Source: an uncultured Burkholderiales bacterium
GTDB taxonomy: Bacteria > Pseudomonadota > Gammaproteobacteria > Burkholderiales > Burkholderiaceae_C
Reading direction: 5' to 3'
Assembly (NCBI GenBank): GCA_903820745.1
Contig: CAIJIT010000167.1
Coordinates: 1 to 41,144 of the forward strand
DNA length: 41,144 nucleotides
Below the pieces are notes generated by a model. It ran no database searches, was not told the origin of the DNA, and was given only the letters and a program-made list of their open reading frames with translations. The position numbers and the translations under genes are program-made. Below are positions 33,324-41,144 of this stretch, piece by piece; within the stretch, counting starts at the first letter, position 1, and each line of letters starts with the position of its first letter.

Positions 33324-34023
33324 CGCGCTTGCGCTCCCGGATCACGAAGAGCCGTGTGGCTTCACCCGGGTGCAGGACTTGCCGCTCCAGGCTGATGGCC
33401 ATCACGCCTGGCTTGAACAGTTCGGCCTCGGCCAGCTCCACCGGACTGTCCAGGGTATTGCTCAACTGGTAGGTTTCGCCCACCACGCCGCGGCCCAGCA
33501 GCATGCGCTGCAGCGTCAGGCGACTACCCGGCCAGAGGACAACATCAAGCGCGCTCTCGCGGACTTCCATGTCCTCGGGCAGGGCGTCGCTGGCCAGCGC
33601 GAGCAGCAAGTTCTTGATGCTGCGGACATGCCGGCCGCTGGCTTGGTTGCCTGCGGGTGCGGCGCTGCGCGTGCGCGGCTCGCGGACCACGATCGAGTCG
33701 CTCGGCGTGTCGACCGGTTGCAGCAGCAGCGCCACGGTGGCGCCCTCCGAGCTGATGAACAGGTTGATCGGCTTGCTGCTTTGCGGATCGACGGGTCGCA
33801 CAAAGATTTGCCCCTTCTCGTCGTCCTTTTCCAGCAAGAACTCGCCCGCGTTGCCGGTGACCTTGCGCACACGACCCTGCTCGAAGGCGATACGGGTGAG
33901 TTCCCTGGCTGAGATCTTGCCGAGCGCGGTCTGCCCGTCCTGCGCGTCGATGACCTGCAGCGCGTGAGCGGGATCAGCGAGCAGCAGCGGCAGCAGGATG
34001 AGGCTGGATTTCCAGGGGATCAT
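33316..34023 (-). CDS. traK: TraK, secretin-like T4SS core protein
   Basis: About 235 residues from the ATG at 34023, chosen because it begins a signal peptide (SSLILLPLLLADPAHA). The mature protein starts LQVIDAQDGQTALGKIS, followed by beta-rich segments (FEQGRVRKVTGNAGEFLL, INLFISSEGATVALLLQPVD) typical of TraK, the VirB9 counterpart. It overlaps traE by 50 bases and traB by 8. A longer frame up to 34071 is the traE overlap. Confidence 0.87.
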   Translation of the reverse strand: MIPWKSSLILLPLLLADPAHALQVIDAQDGQTALGKISARELTRIAFEQGRVRKVTGNAGEFLLEKDDEKGQIFVRPVDPQSSKPINLFISSEGATVALLLQPVDTPSDSIVVREPRTRSAAPAGNQASGRHVRSIKNLLLALASDALPEDMEVRESALDVVLWPGSRLTLQRMLLGRGVVGETYQLSNTLDSPVELAEAELFKPGVMAISLERQVLHPGEATRLFVIRERKRDE

Positions 34024-34579
34024 TGGGGTTGGTCTCGCGAAATGCTTTGAGAAAGACACGGCCGCCGACATACTGCAACTCGATGACGTAGGCCTTCGAG
34101 ACTTCCGAGACGCGGCGGTCGCTGACGAATGTGGTGAGTTGCCCGCGCACGCCCACGCGCTGGGTTGCCTCGTCGACCACCAGGTCGCGGGCGCTGAAAA
34201 CTGTCGAGGCGCCGTCGCGCTTGAGTCCCTCAGCGCTGGCGGCCATGGCCGCGCGCAATTCGCCCAAGGACGCGGGCGCGGCGTATTGCATCAGGAGGCC
34301 GGCCTGATAGTCGACATTGAGCGGCGTGACGTCGAGCGTGAGTTGCAGCAGAAAATAGGCCATCTGCTGCAGGTACTCGGAGCTGACCCGCTCGGACTCG
34401 ACCCAGAAGGTCTTGTGGATCGATGGAGGCACCAGAACGATGCGCTCGCGACCAGACAGATGCAGGGTCAGGACCGCCAGCACGAGGTTGACGAGCAGCG
34501 AGCCGCTCAGCAGCAGCGCCAGAAAGATCGTGGCTCGCCTGGCCCCTGCAATATCGGCGCGCAGCCAGGCCAGCTTCAT
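33974..34579 (-). CDS. traE: TraE, T4SS inner-membrane protein
   Basis: A 201-residue protein from the ATG at 34579. It has one N-terminal transmembrane helix (ATIFLALLLSGSLLVNLVLA) followed by the TraE signature region IVLVPPSIHKTFWVESERVS and YLQQMAYFLLQLTLDVTP. It belongs to the VirB5/TraE-like F core set needed for pilus formation. The ATG overlaps traL by 4 bases. Confidence 0.88.
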   Translation of the reverse strand: MKLAWLRADIAGARRATIFLALLLSGSLLVNLVLAVLTLHLSGRERIVLVPPSIHKTFWVESERVSSEYLQQMAYFLLQLTLDVTPLNVDYQAGLLMQYAAPASLGELRAAMAASAEGLKRDGASTVFSARDLVVDEATQRVGVRGQLTTFVSDRRVSEVSKAYVIELQYVGGRVFLKAFRETNPNDPLEIQPHPAAAAAR

Positions 34580-34866
34580 CCTTGCAACTCCCGCTGACAG
34601 GAGGGCGGTGTACGGCTGAGCCCGGACACCTGTGCCGGCAGGTGCCAGTACAGCAGATGCAGGGCGAAGGCAGGATGCTCGCCGGACTTGGCTTTGCCAA
34701 AACTCCAGGCCAGCAACAGGCCGACGGCACAACCGCTGAACAAGTAGCCCGCCACCATCCCGGCCAATACCGCCCCCATGAAAATCAGGGCGACATCGAT
34801 CTCCCACCAAAACATGCGGGGCGCATCGTTCAAGCGGCGCGCAATGTCGAGCGAGGCATCAATCAT
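34576..34866 (-). CDS. traL: TraL, T4SS inner-membrane protein (VirB3-like)
   Basis: A 96-residue protein with the TraL pattern: RRLNDAPRMFWWEIDVALIF, two membrane helices in the middle, then FGKAKSGEHPAFALHLLYWHLP and a PPSCQRELQG ending. In F-type systems TraL works in the inner membrane during pilus assembly. It lies 13 bases downstream of the pilin gene and is coupled to traE. Confidence 0.88.
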   Translation of the reverse strand: MIDASLDIARRLNDAPRMFWWEIDVALIFMGAVLAGMVAGYLFSGCAVGLLLAWSFGKAKSGEHPAFALHLLYWHLPAQVSGLSRTPPSCQRELQG

Positions 34867-34879
34867 GGCCGGGTCCCGC

Positions 34880-35185
34880 TCAGATCGTCGCCGTCATGAT
34901 CGAGTCGATGATGGTCGGCACGTAGACCATGAAGAGCGCGAACACGACGCCGGCCAGGGCAGGCACCGGCGAGGACCTCGCCACGCCGATGCCTGCGCCG
35001 AGGATGAATGCGGCCACGGCGATCGCCTTGCCCAGATAACCGGTTGCCCAGTTCAGCAACGTCGTGTACATGGTCTGGAACTCGGCCCCGGTGGTGCCGG
35101 CGAAGGCCGAAGTGGCGCCCAGCGCCAAGAAGAGGGCCACCGGGGCGAGAACGGCCAGGGTGGCAATGCGGCGAGAAGGGTTCAT
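34880..35185 (-). CDS. traA: TraA-type pilin precursor
   Basis: A 101-residue precursor from the ATG at 35185 with AAGGA upstream. The long signal sequence (IATLAVLAPVALFLALGATSAFA) is followed by a mature part of about 70 residues with two hydrophobic helices (YLGKAIAVAAFILGAGIGVA; AGVVFALFMVYVPTII) separated by a short polar loop. This is the layout of F- and R27-type pilins. It is likely matured by the S26-type peptidase encoded further down the operon. Confidence 0.82.
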   Translation of the reverse strand: MNPSRRIATLAVLAPVALFLALGATSAFAGTTGAEFQTMYTTLLNWATGYLGKAIAVAAFILGAGIGVARSSPVPALAGVVFALFMVYVPTIIDSIMTATI

Positions 35186-35243
35186 GGGAAGATCCTTTGA
35201 GAGGGTTGCAGCGGTTGGGGGTGGATGCGGGCCTGCGCAGCCG

Positions 35244-35735
35244 CTACTGCGCGCTCGCCGAGAGCAGCGACCCAGATCGGGATCCCGATCCCGTCCAGGA
35301 AGCCACATTCATCGCTGACAACTCGCGCCAGACGCGCAAGGCGTAGGCCCGGCGCAGCGCGGGTGTTTGGGCGTTGTAAGCGCCGACGGCGTCCCAGGTG
35401 TAGCCCAGGCGCTGGACCTTGCCGGCCAGGATCCAGGCACCGACGTGGATGCTGGTGCAGGGATCGAACAAGTCGCGCTCGGAGATGCCCTGGGCGGCCA
35501 AGGTTGGCAGCCAGTCCGAGTTGATTTGCATCAGGCCGATGTCGCGCGACCCATTGCGGTTGCGGCCGATGGCTTGCGGATCAAGTCCTGATTCGATGCG
35601 TGCGATGGCGTAAAGCAAGGCCGTGTTCAGGCCGTAACGCACGCCTGCTTGTTCCCAGCAGGCGTGCGCAGGCATCACCGCGATCAGGCTGATGGCCAGG
35701 ATCCACCGCATGCGGGGGCACATCGACTGGGGCAA
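35244..35735 (-). CDS. Lytic transglycosylase (SLT) of the transfer system
   Basis: A 163-residue secreted protein that opens the peptidoglycan for the secretion channel. The start is a TTG with AAGGAG 6 bases upstream. Signal peptide RWILAISLIAVMPAHA, then SLT domain with catalytic Glu in AIARIESGLDP, and the motifs GRNRNGSRDIGLMQINSDWLP and VGAYNAQT. The 3' end encodes a GSGSRSGSLL tail over the repeat GATCGGGATCC. It is the first gene of the minus-strand transfer operon. Confidence 0.87.
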   Translation of the reverse strand: MPQSMCPRMRWILAISLIAVMPAHACWEQAGVRYGLNTALLYAIARIESGLDPQAIGRNRNGSRDIGLMQINSDWLPTLAAQGISERDLFDPCTSIHVGAWILAGKVQRLGYTWDAVGAYNAQTPALRRAYALRVWRELSAMNVASWTGSGSRSGSLLSASAQ

Positions 35736-35855
35736 CGCATTCTCCTTAACGACTGGTCCATGGGTATGCCGCGTTCAAAGCAGCTCGAAGCCATCGTAGA
35801 CAGGCAAGGCAGCACATGCATGGCAAATCGGGGCCCGGCAGAAGTCCTGATTGCG

Positions 35856-35869
35856 CCCGGTAAACCGGG
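35856..35869. repeat. Palindrome CCCGGT-AA-ACCGGG
   Basis: A perfect 6-bp inverted repeat with a 2-base spacer in the divergent region upstream of the relaxase-like gene. Confidence 0.6.
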
Positions 35870-35986
35870 TCCGGCAGGACGCCCTCAGGCCGGCTTCAGG
35901 GTGCGGCTGGGGCAGGCCGTGGCGCTGAAACCTCGCGCAGCACCGGTGTCAAGACCGAATCAGTGCTTTTTTGAGGCCTTGGACGC

Positions 35987-36003
35987 GGCGGAACTTGTCC
36001 GCC
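35987..36003. repeat. Palindrome GGCGGA-ACTTG-TCCGCC
   Basis: A perfect 6-bp inverted repeat with a 5-base spacer, ending 19 bases before the relaxase-like ATG. It could be an operator or part of an oriT. Confidence 0.6.
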
Positions 36004-36022
36004 AGCACGAAATACTGATCGG

Positions 36023-37348
36023 ATGGACGACACCAAATGGCAACCCGAGCCTGTTCTGGACGCACAAGCGCTGATCGACAGGACCGGCCTGGGCAATGCG
36101 CTGCTGGTGTTGCGAATCAAGCTGGCTTTCCCGGCCGAAGTGTTCGCGCTCGCGGTGCGCCCGCTGATCGACGGCTGGGCCGAATTCGTGCAGTTGCTGC
36201 CTGTGACGGGGTCACCGGTGTTTGACCACCCCGGCGGGCAGCTGCAGCGGGCTGTGACTGCGGCGCTGCGCGCACTGGACCGCCGGCGCACCCAGATCTT
36301 GCCCCGCGGTGCGGCGCCCGAGGTCATCGGCGCCCAGGCCCATCGCTGGACCTACGCGGTGTTCGTCGCGGCCCTGCTGCGTGATGCAGCTTGCGTGCTC
36401 GACGGCTTGTGGGTGTGGCTGCCCGGTGGCGCCGACTCGCCGCGACTGTGGGACCCGGCTCGGGGATCGATGCGGTCCTGCGGTGCGCTGACTTACCTGT
36501 GCGCGGCCTTGCCGCCGGGGCAGACTGCGGCTCGCATCGACCCGGCGCTGGGCGAGCAGTTGTTCCACCAACTGGTTCCGCCGGCGGTCCAGCACTGGCT
36601 TGCAGAGGATGTGGCGCTGAGGACCGAGTTGAGCGCTTGCCTGGTTCATCGTCCTGGTGATTTTTTGGGCGATCTTTCCGGCGATTGTTCGGGAGCATGC
36701 AGCGATCAGGGCGGGATCATCAAGCAGTTGCTGGCCCTCGATGCGCCGGCGCCCCGGCCGCCCGTCGCGCCGGCGCCAGGCCCTGGTCATGACCTTGACC
36801 CTGTCGCTCCCCGCCCAGCCATGACCGGCCCTGTCACGAATGGCGCCACCCTTGACGCAGTCGTCGAGGTCGTCCCGGCAGTGGCTGAGGTCCCTGATCG
36901 CTCTGTCGTGCAAGCGCCGCTTGTGCTGGCCGGTCCGGCCTGTGCCTCGTCAGCGCTTGCACGGCAGTTCATGGCGTGGCTGGATCAAGGATTGCGCGGC
37001 GGGGGTCTTGCCGTCAACAGTCCACAGGCTTTTGTGCACCGCGTGGCTGCGGGCTTGCTCCTCGTGGCGCCGCAGATTTTCCGGGAGTTCGCGCGGCAAG
37101 AAGGTCTGGGTAAAGGGCCGGTTGCCGATGTCGTCAGGCGCGTGCAGCGCGAGGTGTTGCGGCAGCGCTGGCATCAGTTGGCCGTCCAGGGCGGCAACAT
37201 CCTGTGCTTTGAGCAAAGGCGACGCGACGGCAGCATTGCCCTGATCAAGGGCGTCTTAATTCGCCTACCGCAGCAGCACCTCGGCGTGCTGCCGGCCATT
37301 GACCCTACGCTGCTGCGGAGTGATCCGGCGCCCGGTCCGGTGCCTTGA
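36023..37348 (+). CDS. TraI_2/MOBH-type relaxase-like protein with degenerate HD site
   Basis: A 441-residue protein with two recognisable parts. Residues about 10-200 match the TraI_2 domain of MOBH relaxases (GWAEFVQLLPVTGSPVFDHP; HRWTYAVFVAALL). Residues about 320-425 match the TraI_2 C-terminal domain (FMAWLDQGLRGGGLAVNSPQ; VLIRLPQQHLGVL). MOBH relaxases nick oriT with a metal-dependent HD-type domain whose motifs are usually GGLLxH and LLHDxGK. Here they read GGQLQR (second His to Arg76) and LLRDAAC (His to Arg120; Asp121 kept). One His remains (His69). Length is below the usual 600-700. It may be inactive, regulatory or divergent. Its stop overlaps the traD start (TGATG). Confidence 0.72.
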   Translation: MDDTKWQPEPVLDAQALIDRTGLGNALLVLRIKLAFPAEVFALAVRPLIDGWAEFVQLLPVTGSPVFDHPGGQLQRAVTAALRALDRRRTQILPRGAAPEVIGAQAHRWTYAVFVAALLRDAACVLDGLWVWLPGGADSPRLWDPARGSMRSCGALTYLCAALPPGQTAARIDPALGEQLFHQLVPPAVQHWLAEDVALRTELSACLVHRPGDFLGDLSGDCSGACSDQGGIIKQLLALDAPAPRPPVAPAPGPGHDLDPVAPRPAMTGPVTNGATLDAVVEVVPAVAEVPDRSVVQAPLVLAGPACASSALARQFMAWLDQGLRGGGLAVNSPQAFVHRVAAGLLLVAPQIFREFARQEGLGKGPVADVVRRVQREVLRQRWHQLAVQGGNILCFEQRRRDGSIALIKGVLIRLPQQHLGVLPAIDPTLLRSDPAPGPVP

Positions 37349-39342
37349 TGGCCTATCCTCTGGAATCCATGCTGCGACCCGCTCATGAGTTGCTTGGGGC
37401 GGGTGTCTCGGCGTTGGGGGCTGCTCTTGTGTATGGGATGCCGGGGGTGTTCCTGCTGCAGCCTCCTTGGCATGGGCTGCTTGTTCTGTCCTTGCTTGTG
37501 CATGCCGCATGGCGCGGCGCGGGCGGCGCGCGCACGCTGCGTTACCGGGCCCGTCTGAAACGCCTGCACCGTTACGAGTTGAGCGCGGGCGAGATCCCTT
37601 GGTCGAGCGAGCGGCTGTTCCTGGGGCGAGGTTTTCAGTGGGATCAGCGCCACACGCAGCGCCTGGCCGAGGCCAGGCTTCCTGAGCATCAGCATTTGTT
37701 GCAACCGGGTCCGCTCGGTGGTGTGTGGGCGCGATTGCGTGCGCAGGAAGCCGCACCCCTCCACCTGGGGGGTGATCCGGCGATCCACGGCGTCGAGCCC
37801 AACGAGACCGAGGTCTGGATGGACATAGCCGAGCGGGTCGGTCACACCCTGGTGCTGGGCACGACGCGGGTGGGCAAGACCCGCCTGGCGGAGTTGCTGA
37901 TCACCCAGGATATCCGGCGCGGCGAGGTGGTGATTGTCTTCGACCCGAAGGGCGACATCGGCCTGCTGTGTCGCATCTACGCTGAGGCCCAGCGGGCAGG
38001 GCGCGCGGGGGAGTTCTTCATGTTTCACCTCGGGCATCCCGAGATTTCGGCACGCTACAACCCGGTGGGAAATTTTTCTCGCATCACCGAGGTGGCCACG
38101 AGGATCGCCGGGCAGTTGCCATCCGAAGGGCAGTCTGCTGCCTTCAAGGAGTTTGTCTGGCGCTTCGTCAATGTGATGTCGCGGGCGCTGGTGGCCCTGG
38201 GGCGCAAGCCGGACTATCAGGAGATCAATCGCTATGCGTCCGACATCGAGCCGCTATTGATCGACTACTTTGAGCAATGGCTTGACCGCGAGCCGGCCGC
38301 CGCGGGTTGGCGCGAGTCCTTGCAGTCCATGGCGATTGACAAGAAGAGCCTGGACAAGGGCCTGCAGTCTCGCGGCGTGCGTGCGGTCAGCTTGGTCGAG
38401 TATGCAAGGCGCTGCAAGCTCTACGATCCGATCGCGCACGCGCTGGCCTCGACCCTGAACTACGAGAAAAGTCATTTCGACAAGCTGGTGGCCTCGCTGC
38501 TGCCCTTGCTGGAAAAGCTCACCAGCGGCAAGACTGCGGCGCTGCTGTCGCCAGCGCTGGACGATTGCAGCGACTGGCGACCGGTCTTTGATTGGAACTC
38601 GGTGATCAATATGGGCGGCATCGTCTACGTCGGGCTCGATGCGCTGTCGGACTATGAGGTTGCCGGAGCCGTCGGCAATTCGATGTTCGCCGATCTCACC
38701 AGCGTTGCCGGCAGTCTCTACAAGTTCGGCCCCGGGCGCGGTCTACCCATTGAGATTCCCGAAAAACGCATCGCGATCCATGCCGACGAATTCAACGAGT
38801 TGATCGGCGACGAGTTCGTTCCGCTGCTCAACAAGGCCGGCGGTGCCGGGTTCCAGGTGACGGCCTACACGCAGACCTGGTCGGACGTTGAAGCCCGCAT
38901 CGGCTCGCCAGCCAAGGCCGGTCAGGTCGCCGGCAACTTCAACACGCTGATCATGCTGCGCGTGAAGGAGGTGGCCACGGCCGAGTTGCTGACTGACCAG
39001 TTGCCTGATGTCCAGGTGCTCTCGACGATCGCGTCCTCATCGGTTTCCGATACCAGCGATCCCGGCGAATTCACCGATTTCGCCAGCCGCAACGAGGACC
39101 GGATCGCGGCCGGGACCGTGCGCATCCTGGAGCCCGCAGATCTGGTCCAATTGCCCAAGGGCCAGGCCTTTGCATTGATCGAGGGCGGGCGTTTGTACAA
39201 AGTTCGCATGCCCCTGACTGGTGCGGCACTCGACCCCTTGATGCCCGTGGGGATGAGCGCGATCGGGCAAGCGCTGCGCAGTCGACTTGACGGGCCCTGG
39301 AACCTGCCAGACCTGCAAGCCCAAGCCGAGTGGGCCTCTTGA
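37348..39342 (+). CDS. traD: TraD coupling protein (SXT/TOL-type T4CP)
   Basis: A 664-residue ATPase that brings the relaxosome to the secretion channel. Two hydrophobic segments lie near residues 15-55. Walker A is GTTRVGKT (about 171-178), with VVIVFDPKGDIG nearby, and a Walker B-like IAIHADEFNELIGDE at about 473-490. TYTQTWSDVEARI-like text matches the SXT/TOL family. The start overlaps the relaxase stop, and the end overlaps the DUF4400 gene by 13 bases. Confidence 0.9.
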   Translation: MAYPLESMLRPAHELLGAGVSALGAALVYGMPGVFLLQPPWHGLLVLSLLVHAAWRGAGGARTLRYRARLKRLHRYELSAGEIPWSSERLFLGRGFQWDQRHTQRLAEARLPEHQHLLQPGPLGGVWARLRAQEAAPLHLGGDPAIHGVEPNETEVWMDIAERVGHTLVLGTTRVGKTRLAELLITQDIRRGEVVIVFDPKGDIGLLCRIYAEAQRAGRAGEFFMFHLGHPEISARYNPVGNFSRITEVATRIAGQLPSEGQSAAFKEFVWRFVNVMSRALVALGRKPDYQEINRYASDIEPLLIDYFEQWLDREPAAAGWRESLQSMAIDKKSLDKGLQSRGVRAVSLVEYARRCKLYDPIAHALASTLNYEKSHFDKLVASLLPLLEKLTSGKTAALLSPALDDCSDWRPVFDWNSVINMGGIVYVGLDALSDYEVAGAVGNSMFADLTSVAGSLYKFGPGRGLPIEIPEKRIAIHADEFNELIGDEFVPLLNKAGGAGFQVTAYTQTWSDVEARIGSPAKAGQVAGNFNTLIMLRVKEVATAELLTDQLPDVQVLSTIASSSVSDTSDPGEFTDFASRNEDRIAAGTVRILEPADLVQLPKGQAFALIEGGRLYKVRMPLTGAALDPLMPVGMSAIGQALRSRLDGPWNLPDLQAQAEWAS

Positions 39343-40052
39343 TTCACGGGCAGACGGCCTTCCACGAGGGTGTGCTGGGCGGTATTGTGCTGGGGCCTTT
39401 CAAGCTGGTGTTCGCTGTGGGGCTGGCCCTGATGCTGTTGCTGTGCGTCGCCTTGAGCATCGACTGGTTTTTTGTGGCGCGGATCTGGCCCGACGGCGTG
39501 GTCCATTTGCGCCATCTGCTGGCCGAAGAGCTCGGGCAGGGCATTGCGCTGGCAGCAAAACAAGGCGGCACGGCTGGGCAGATCAGCGGACCGGCCAACG
39601 GCCTGTACGGCGTGCTGTTCGAAGCCACCGGCATTCATGAGATGGGCATGCGCTTCGCCAATCCATGGGCTTTGTCAATTCCGGATACGCTGGTCCGGCG
39701 CGCTTACCTGGCCCATCGCGAGGCGGTCGAGACGGCGATGCTGGGCACCCAATTGTTGGGCGTGCGTTTGGCCATCCTCGCGCGATTTTTGCCGCCGCTG
39801 CTGCTCGCGGTCGCGGTGGGTGCGCTGGACGGACTGACCCAGCGAGCGATTCGGAGGTCTTGCGGCGGGAGGGAATCAGCCAGCCTCTATCACCGAGCGA
39901 AGTACTTGCAGATGGTGCTGCTGGGCTTGGGTGGGGCGGGGCTGTTGATCTGGCCCGCACCGGTGGCTTGGGCATGGTGCGCAGGGCTGATCGCCGTCAT
40001 GACCGGTGGCCTGGCGCGGCTGCAGTGGACTTATTACAAGAAGCACTTGTAG
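39330..40052 (+). CDS. DUF4400 integral membrane protein of conjugative elements
   Basis: A 240-residue membrane protein from a GTG start within the traD end. It has an N-terminal hydrophobic segment (FKLVFAVGLALMLLLCVALSI), a central domain, and two C-terminal hydrophobic stretches around residues 150-165 and 200-225. Text such as YHRAKYLQM and the length fit the DUF4400 family that follows traD in SXT/TOL-like elements. The function is unknown; a role in coupling or exclusion has been suggested for the region in relatives, but nothing here proves it. Confidence 0.75.
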   Translation: MGLLIHGQTAFHEGVLGGIVLGPFKLVFAVGLALMLLLCVALSIDWFFVARIWPDGVVHLRHLLAEELGQGIALAAKQGGTAGQISGPANGLYGVLFEATGIHEMGMRFANPWALSIPDTLVRRAYLAHREAVETAMLGTQLLGVRLAILARFLPPLLLAVAVGALDGLTQRAIRRSCGGRESASLYHRAKYLQMVLLGLGGAGLLIWPAPVAWAWCAGLIAVMTGGLARLQWTYYKKHL

Positions 40053-40630
40053 TGCTGCTGCGAGTTACCGCTTCACGCCCGGTCGGGTCGACGTGGATGC
40101 GGCGCTCGTCACTCCTGGCGACTCAAAACGCAGGCCTTGAATAAAACGGACAAGGCCTCAGCAGGGATGGACCTGGCCAGAGCCGCCGTGGCCTGGCCTC
40201 GTCCCGACAAGAGCAATGGCTTTGCGACCGTCGACGACGAGGCCCGCTTGGCGCATCTGCTTGACAGCAAGCGAAAGTTGTATTCCTTCAGCCCCGGTGG
40301 CGCATGTCATGCTTCCTTCATTCATGCCTGCGCCATCGACCTGCCAGGAGGAACGGGTACAAGTCCCTCTCGGCAAGAGCGCAGAGCGAGCCCGGTCTGT
40401 CCCGGGTCATGCGCTGGGCACTGCGCGGCGCGCCGCGAAGCATTGACAGGGCCCGGTGCAGGCCAGCCCTTGAGTCGCGCAGGAATTTGGATCCGTGTGC
40501 CGACCGCTTTCGACGCGCAAGCGCCCATGAGATCTTGGTCCAGAGGGCCGCAGGCGCCACGTTGATGCCGATTGACCTATTTTTAAAGGCCGCTTTCTGT
40601 ACTGGACAGTGCCCAGTTCTCCGGTAGCGT
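40053..40630. other. Region without a recognised gene
   Basis: A plus-strand frame from a TTG at 40137 to 40565 is open but its product is unlike any family I know and has no Shine-Dalgarno sequence. An imperfect hairpin (ACTGGACAGTGCCCAGT, 40601-40617) lies just before the transposase 3' end and may be a terminator or part of the IS end. The transfer operon may have been cut here by the IS. Confidence 0.4.
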
Positions 40631-41144
40631 TCATGCTGCCATGCGCTCGGTATCAGGTGGCGGGTCATGGCGGCGGTATTTGCGCATGATTTTCGCGAGG
40701 TCAGGTGCAAAAGCGGGAACCGAGAAAAATACCGTGAGGGTGGAGCGCAGTGCGTTGGCCACGATCAACTCGGAGGGCGGCATGGCCGGATTCATGGTGC
40801 GCAGCCAACTGCGAAAGCAGCGTCAAACCTCAGCAGTGTGATTGATGGACAGGTGCTGCAATAGCCCTTGAGCGATGCAGCCGAGCTGGACGTGAACGTG
40901 GTAGGCGCGCAGCTTGCGGCGGATGGCTTGACGGTAGGTGTCTGAGGTCATGTGAAGATATTGATCCCCACTGCCGCGTCGCACCGGCTTCATGTCAGCC
41001 ATCCAGAAGTGATATGCGTACGCGCCGATGACGTGAACGGCTTGGCGAAATCCAAGTTCGATCTTGAACCGGTAGCCGTAGAGCTCAAGCATCTCCAGTG
41101 GTTCGAGGGTTGTATCTGTGGATAGCAGGAAGATGGTTCCGCGC
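40631..41144 (-). pseudogene. IS4-family-like transposase, C-terminal part with in-frame stop
   Basis: The minus strand enters from the window edge and reads LSTDTTLEPLEMLELYGYRF, then KIELGFRQAVHVIGAYAYHFW and IRRKLRAYHVHVQLGCIAQG, the C-terminal part of an IS4-like DDE transposase. A TGA stands where relatives have Trp (INHTAEV-stop-RCFRSWLRT). The same frame then continues with NPAMPPSELIVANALR to a stop at 40631. A single TGG-to-TGA change explains this. The 5' end lies beyond the window. Confidence 0.75.

Larger units (their letters stand above)
35736..36022. other. Divergent region between the two transfer operons; candidate oriT/regulatory region
   Basis: No convincing gene lies here. 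The 287-bp gap separates the transglycosylase/tra operon (minus) from the relaxase/traD operon (plus). It contains two perfect palindromes (35856-35869 and 35987-36003). In MOBH elements the origin of transfer is often close to the relaxase or a neighbouring gene, so this is the best place in the window for an oriT or operator. I could not identify a nic site or clear promoter. Confidence 0.35.

Noticed and set aside
35649-36074. Plus-strand frame of 141 codons across the divergent region
   Set aside because: It begins antisense to the transglycosylase, crosses both palindromes and enters the relaxase gene in another frame; no domain is seen.
40137-40565. 142-codon frame after the DUF4400 gene
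   Set aside because: TTG start without Shine-Dalgarno, no recognised motif, and high GC makes such frames common here.
40838-40843. Reading the internal TGA of the transposase as selenocysteine or as programmed readthrough
   Set aside because: Relatives have Trp at this point; no SECIS-like structure was evident and a point mutation is the simpler explanation.

Overview
The window looks like a betaproteobacterial chromosome segment, most likely Burkholderiales/Comamonadaceae. This rests on the high GC content, the Liv-type transporter plus acyl-CoA ligase cluster, and the codon usage of the transfer genes. It appears to lie inside an integrative conjugative element or a genomic island. I see no tRNA, rRNA, CRISPR array, attachment site or integrase that would define the ends.

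Positions 1-4890 are a patchwork. There is a Fic-family gene between 23-bp perfect inverted repeats, a DUF4258/HTH toxin-antitoxin pair, a 5'-truncated NusG/RfaH-like gene, and an IS21-type istA with internal stops. After these come an orphan Phd/YefM antitoxin, a serine-recombinase fragment and fragments of a transposition ATPase and another transposase. This is a typical insertion graveyard.

Positions 4886-14560 hold an intact catabolic or uptake module. It has a ThDP-dependent lyase/decarboxylase-like enzyme, a divergent TetR regulator, a complete branched-chain-amino-acid-type ABC transporter (LivF, periplasmic binding protein, LivM, LivH, LivG) and a 653-aa acyl-CoA ligase. Two copies of the palindrome CATAAC-N4-GTTATG lie about 40-45 bp upstream of the lyase and ligase start codons. 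The simplest reading is one TetR-controlled regulon: import an organic acid, activate it to its CoA ester, then cleave it with the ThDP enzyme.

Positions 14600-16760 hold small accessory genes: a GIY-YIG-like protein, an MNT nucleotidyltransferase with a truncated HepT partner, a BrnA-like antitoxin and a SEC-C/TPR protein.

Positions 16853-35735 are one long minus-strand operon encoding a nearly complete F-type (MPF-F) mating-pair-formation type IV secretion system of the SXT/R27 kind. In transcription order it runs: lytic transglycosylase, TraA pilin, TraL, TraE, TraK, TraB, DsbC-like, TraV, TraC, TrbI-like, S26 peptidase, TraW, TraU, TrbC, TraN (split into two genes), a small secreted protein, TraF, TraH, TraG. 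Neighbouring genes overlap or nearly abut. On the plus strand, 36023-40052 encodes a TraI_2/MOBH relaxase-like protein that has lost its HD-type metal-binding histidines, a TraD coupling protein and a DUF4400 membrane protein. The 288-bp divergent gap between the two transfer operons holds two perfect palindromes and is the best oriT/operator candidate here. The right edge is an IS4-like transposase with an in-frame stop, cut by the window end.
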